The notes under the pieces: model-generated | Databases searched by the model: none | The model's input: the letters and a program-made list of their open reading frames with translations, nothing else | Told to the model about the DNA's origin: nothing | DNA from: Mariprofundaceae bacterium | GTDB lineage: Bacteria; Pseudomonadota; Zetaproteobacteria; Mariprofundales; Mariprofundaceae | DNA length: 6,630 nucleotides | Reading direction: 5' to 3' | NCBI GenBank assembly: GCA_027075825.1 | Contig: JALSZZ010000428.1 | Span: forward strand, 1-6,630 | Shown: positions 6,472 to 6,630 of the stretch, one piece after another | Layout of the letters: every line of letters starts with the position of its first letter | How positions within the stretch are numbered: the first letter of the stretch is position 1 | Translations under genes and position numbers: made by a program

Positions 6472-6482
6472 TCCCAATGCAA

Positions 6483-6512
6483 AAAGCCCCCGGCCGTGAG
6501 GCTGGGGGCTTT
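6483..6512 (-). terminator. Strong bidirectional terminator between ybeX and the convergent 5S rRNA gene
   Basis: AAAGCCCCCGGCC (6483-6495) pairs along all 13 positions (one G-T pair) with GGCTGGGGGCTTT (6500-6512) around a GTGA loop. Read on the minus strand, the hairpin ends in GGGGGCTTTTT, ideal for ending the rRNA operon 12 bases after the 5S 3' end. Read on the plus strand it ends in GGGGGCTTTGCTGTTT, which can also stop the ybeX operon, less efficiently. Confidence 0.92.
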
Positions 6513-6523
6513 GCTGTTTAATT

Positions 6524-6630
6524 TCTGGCATCGACCTACTCTCCCACAGGGAACCCTGCAGTACCATCGGCGCTGGAGCACTTCGCTTCTGAGTTCGGAA
6601 TGGGATCAGGCGTGACTTCTCCGCTATGGA
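6524..6630 (-). rRNA. rrf: 5S rRNA, 5' end cut by the window edge
   Basis: The reverse strand carries the bacterial 5S pattern: CCATAGCGG, CCTGATCCCATTCCGAACTC (loop B/C region), AGCGCCGATGGTACT and GTGGGAGAGTAGGTCGATGCC. About 107 bases are visible, so roughly the first 8-10 bases are missing beyond position 6630. The 3' end at about 6524 (GATGCCAGA) is inferred from the expected helix I partner, which lies outside the window. The gene runs toward ybeX and is presumably the end of a 16S-23S-5S operon lying to the right. Confidence 0.95.

Overview
The window looks like a chromosomal segment of a Gram-negative bacterium with moderate G+C content. The evidence is an OmpA-type periplasmic peptidoglycan-binding protein with a signal peptide, the proteobacterial gene order miaB-ybeZ-ybeY-ybeX, and a 5S rRNA of bacterial type. 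A gamma- or zeta-like proteobacterium would fit, but genus and even class cannot be fixed from sequence reading alone.

Left part, minus strand. Positions 1-1325 carry the first 441 codons of a type I restriction-modification DNA methyltransferase subunit (hsdM), open to the window edge with its last few dozen residues outside. Inside its frame, at about 121-179, sits a short palindromic repeat that adds roughly 18-20 residues without breaking the frame. A gene-free stretch of about 290 bp with small repeats and hairpins follows (1326-1611). Next comes a secreted protein with an N-terminal beta-sandwich-like region and a C-terminal OmpA domain (1612-2490, minus), with its own promoter and a structured leader.

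Middle and right part, plus strand. A tRNA-Glu(CTC) gene (2625-2700) is transcribed divergently from the OmpA-like gene. After a 142-bp gap come four tightly packed genes: miaB (tRNA methylthiotransferase), ybeZ (PhoH-like ATPase), ybeY (rRNA maturation endoribonuclease) and ybeX (CorC-like CBS protein). The three junctions overlap by 4, 1 and 4 bases, so these genes are almost certainly one translationally coupled operon serving RNA modification, ribosome maturation and heat or stress tolerance.

Right edge. Downstream of ybeX lie an inverted repeat and a very strong terminator hairpin shared with a convergent 5S rRNA gene (minus strand, cut by the window end), presumably the 3' end of an rRNA operon. 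The lnt gene that often follows ybeX is not here.

Nothing in the window is clearly a new system. The best leads are the in-frame palindromic insertion in hsdM, the domain architecture and leader of the OmpA-like gene, and the unexplained inverted repeats in the intergenic regions.
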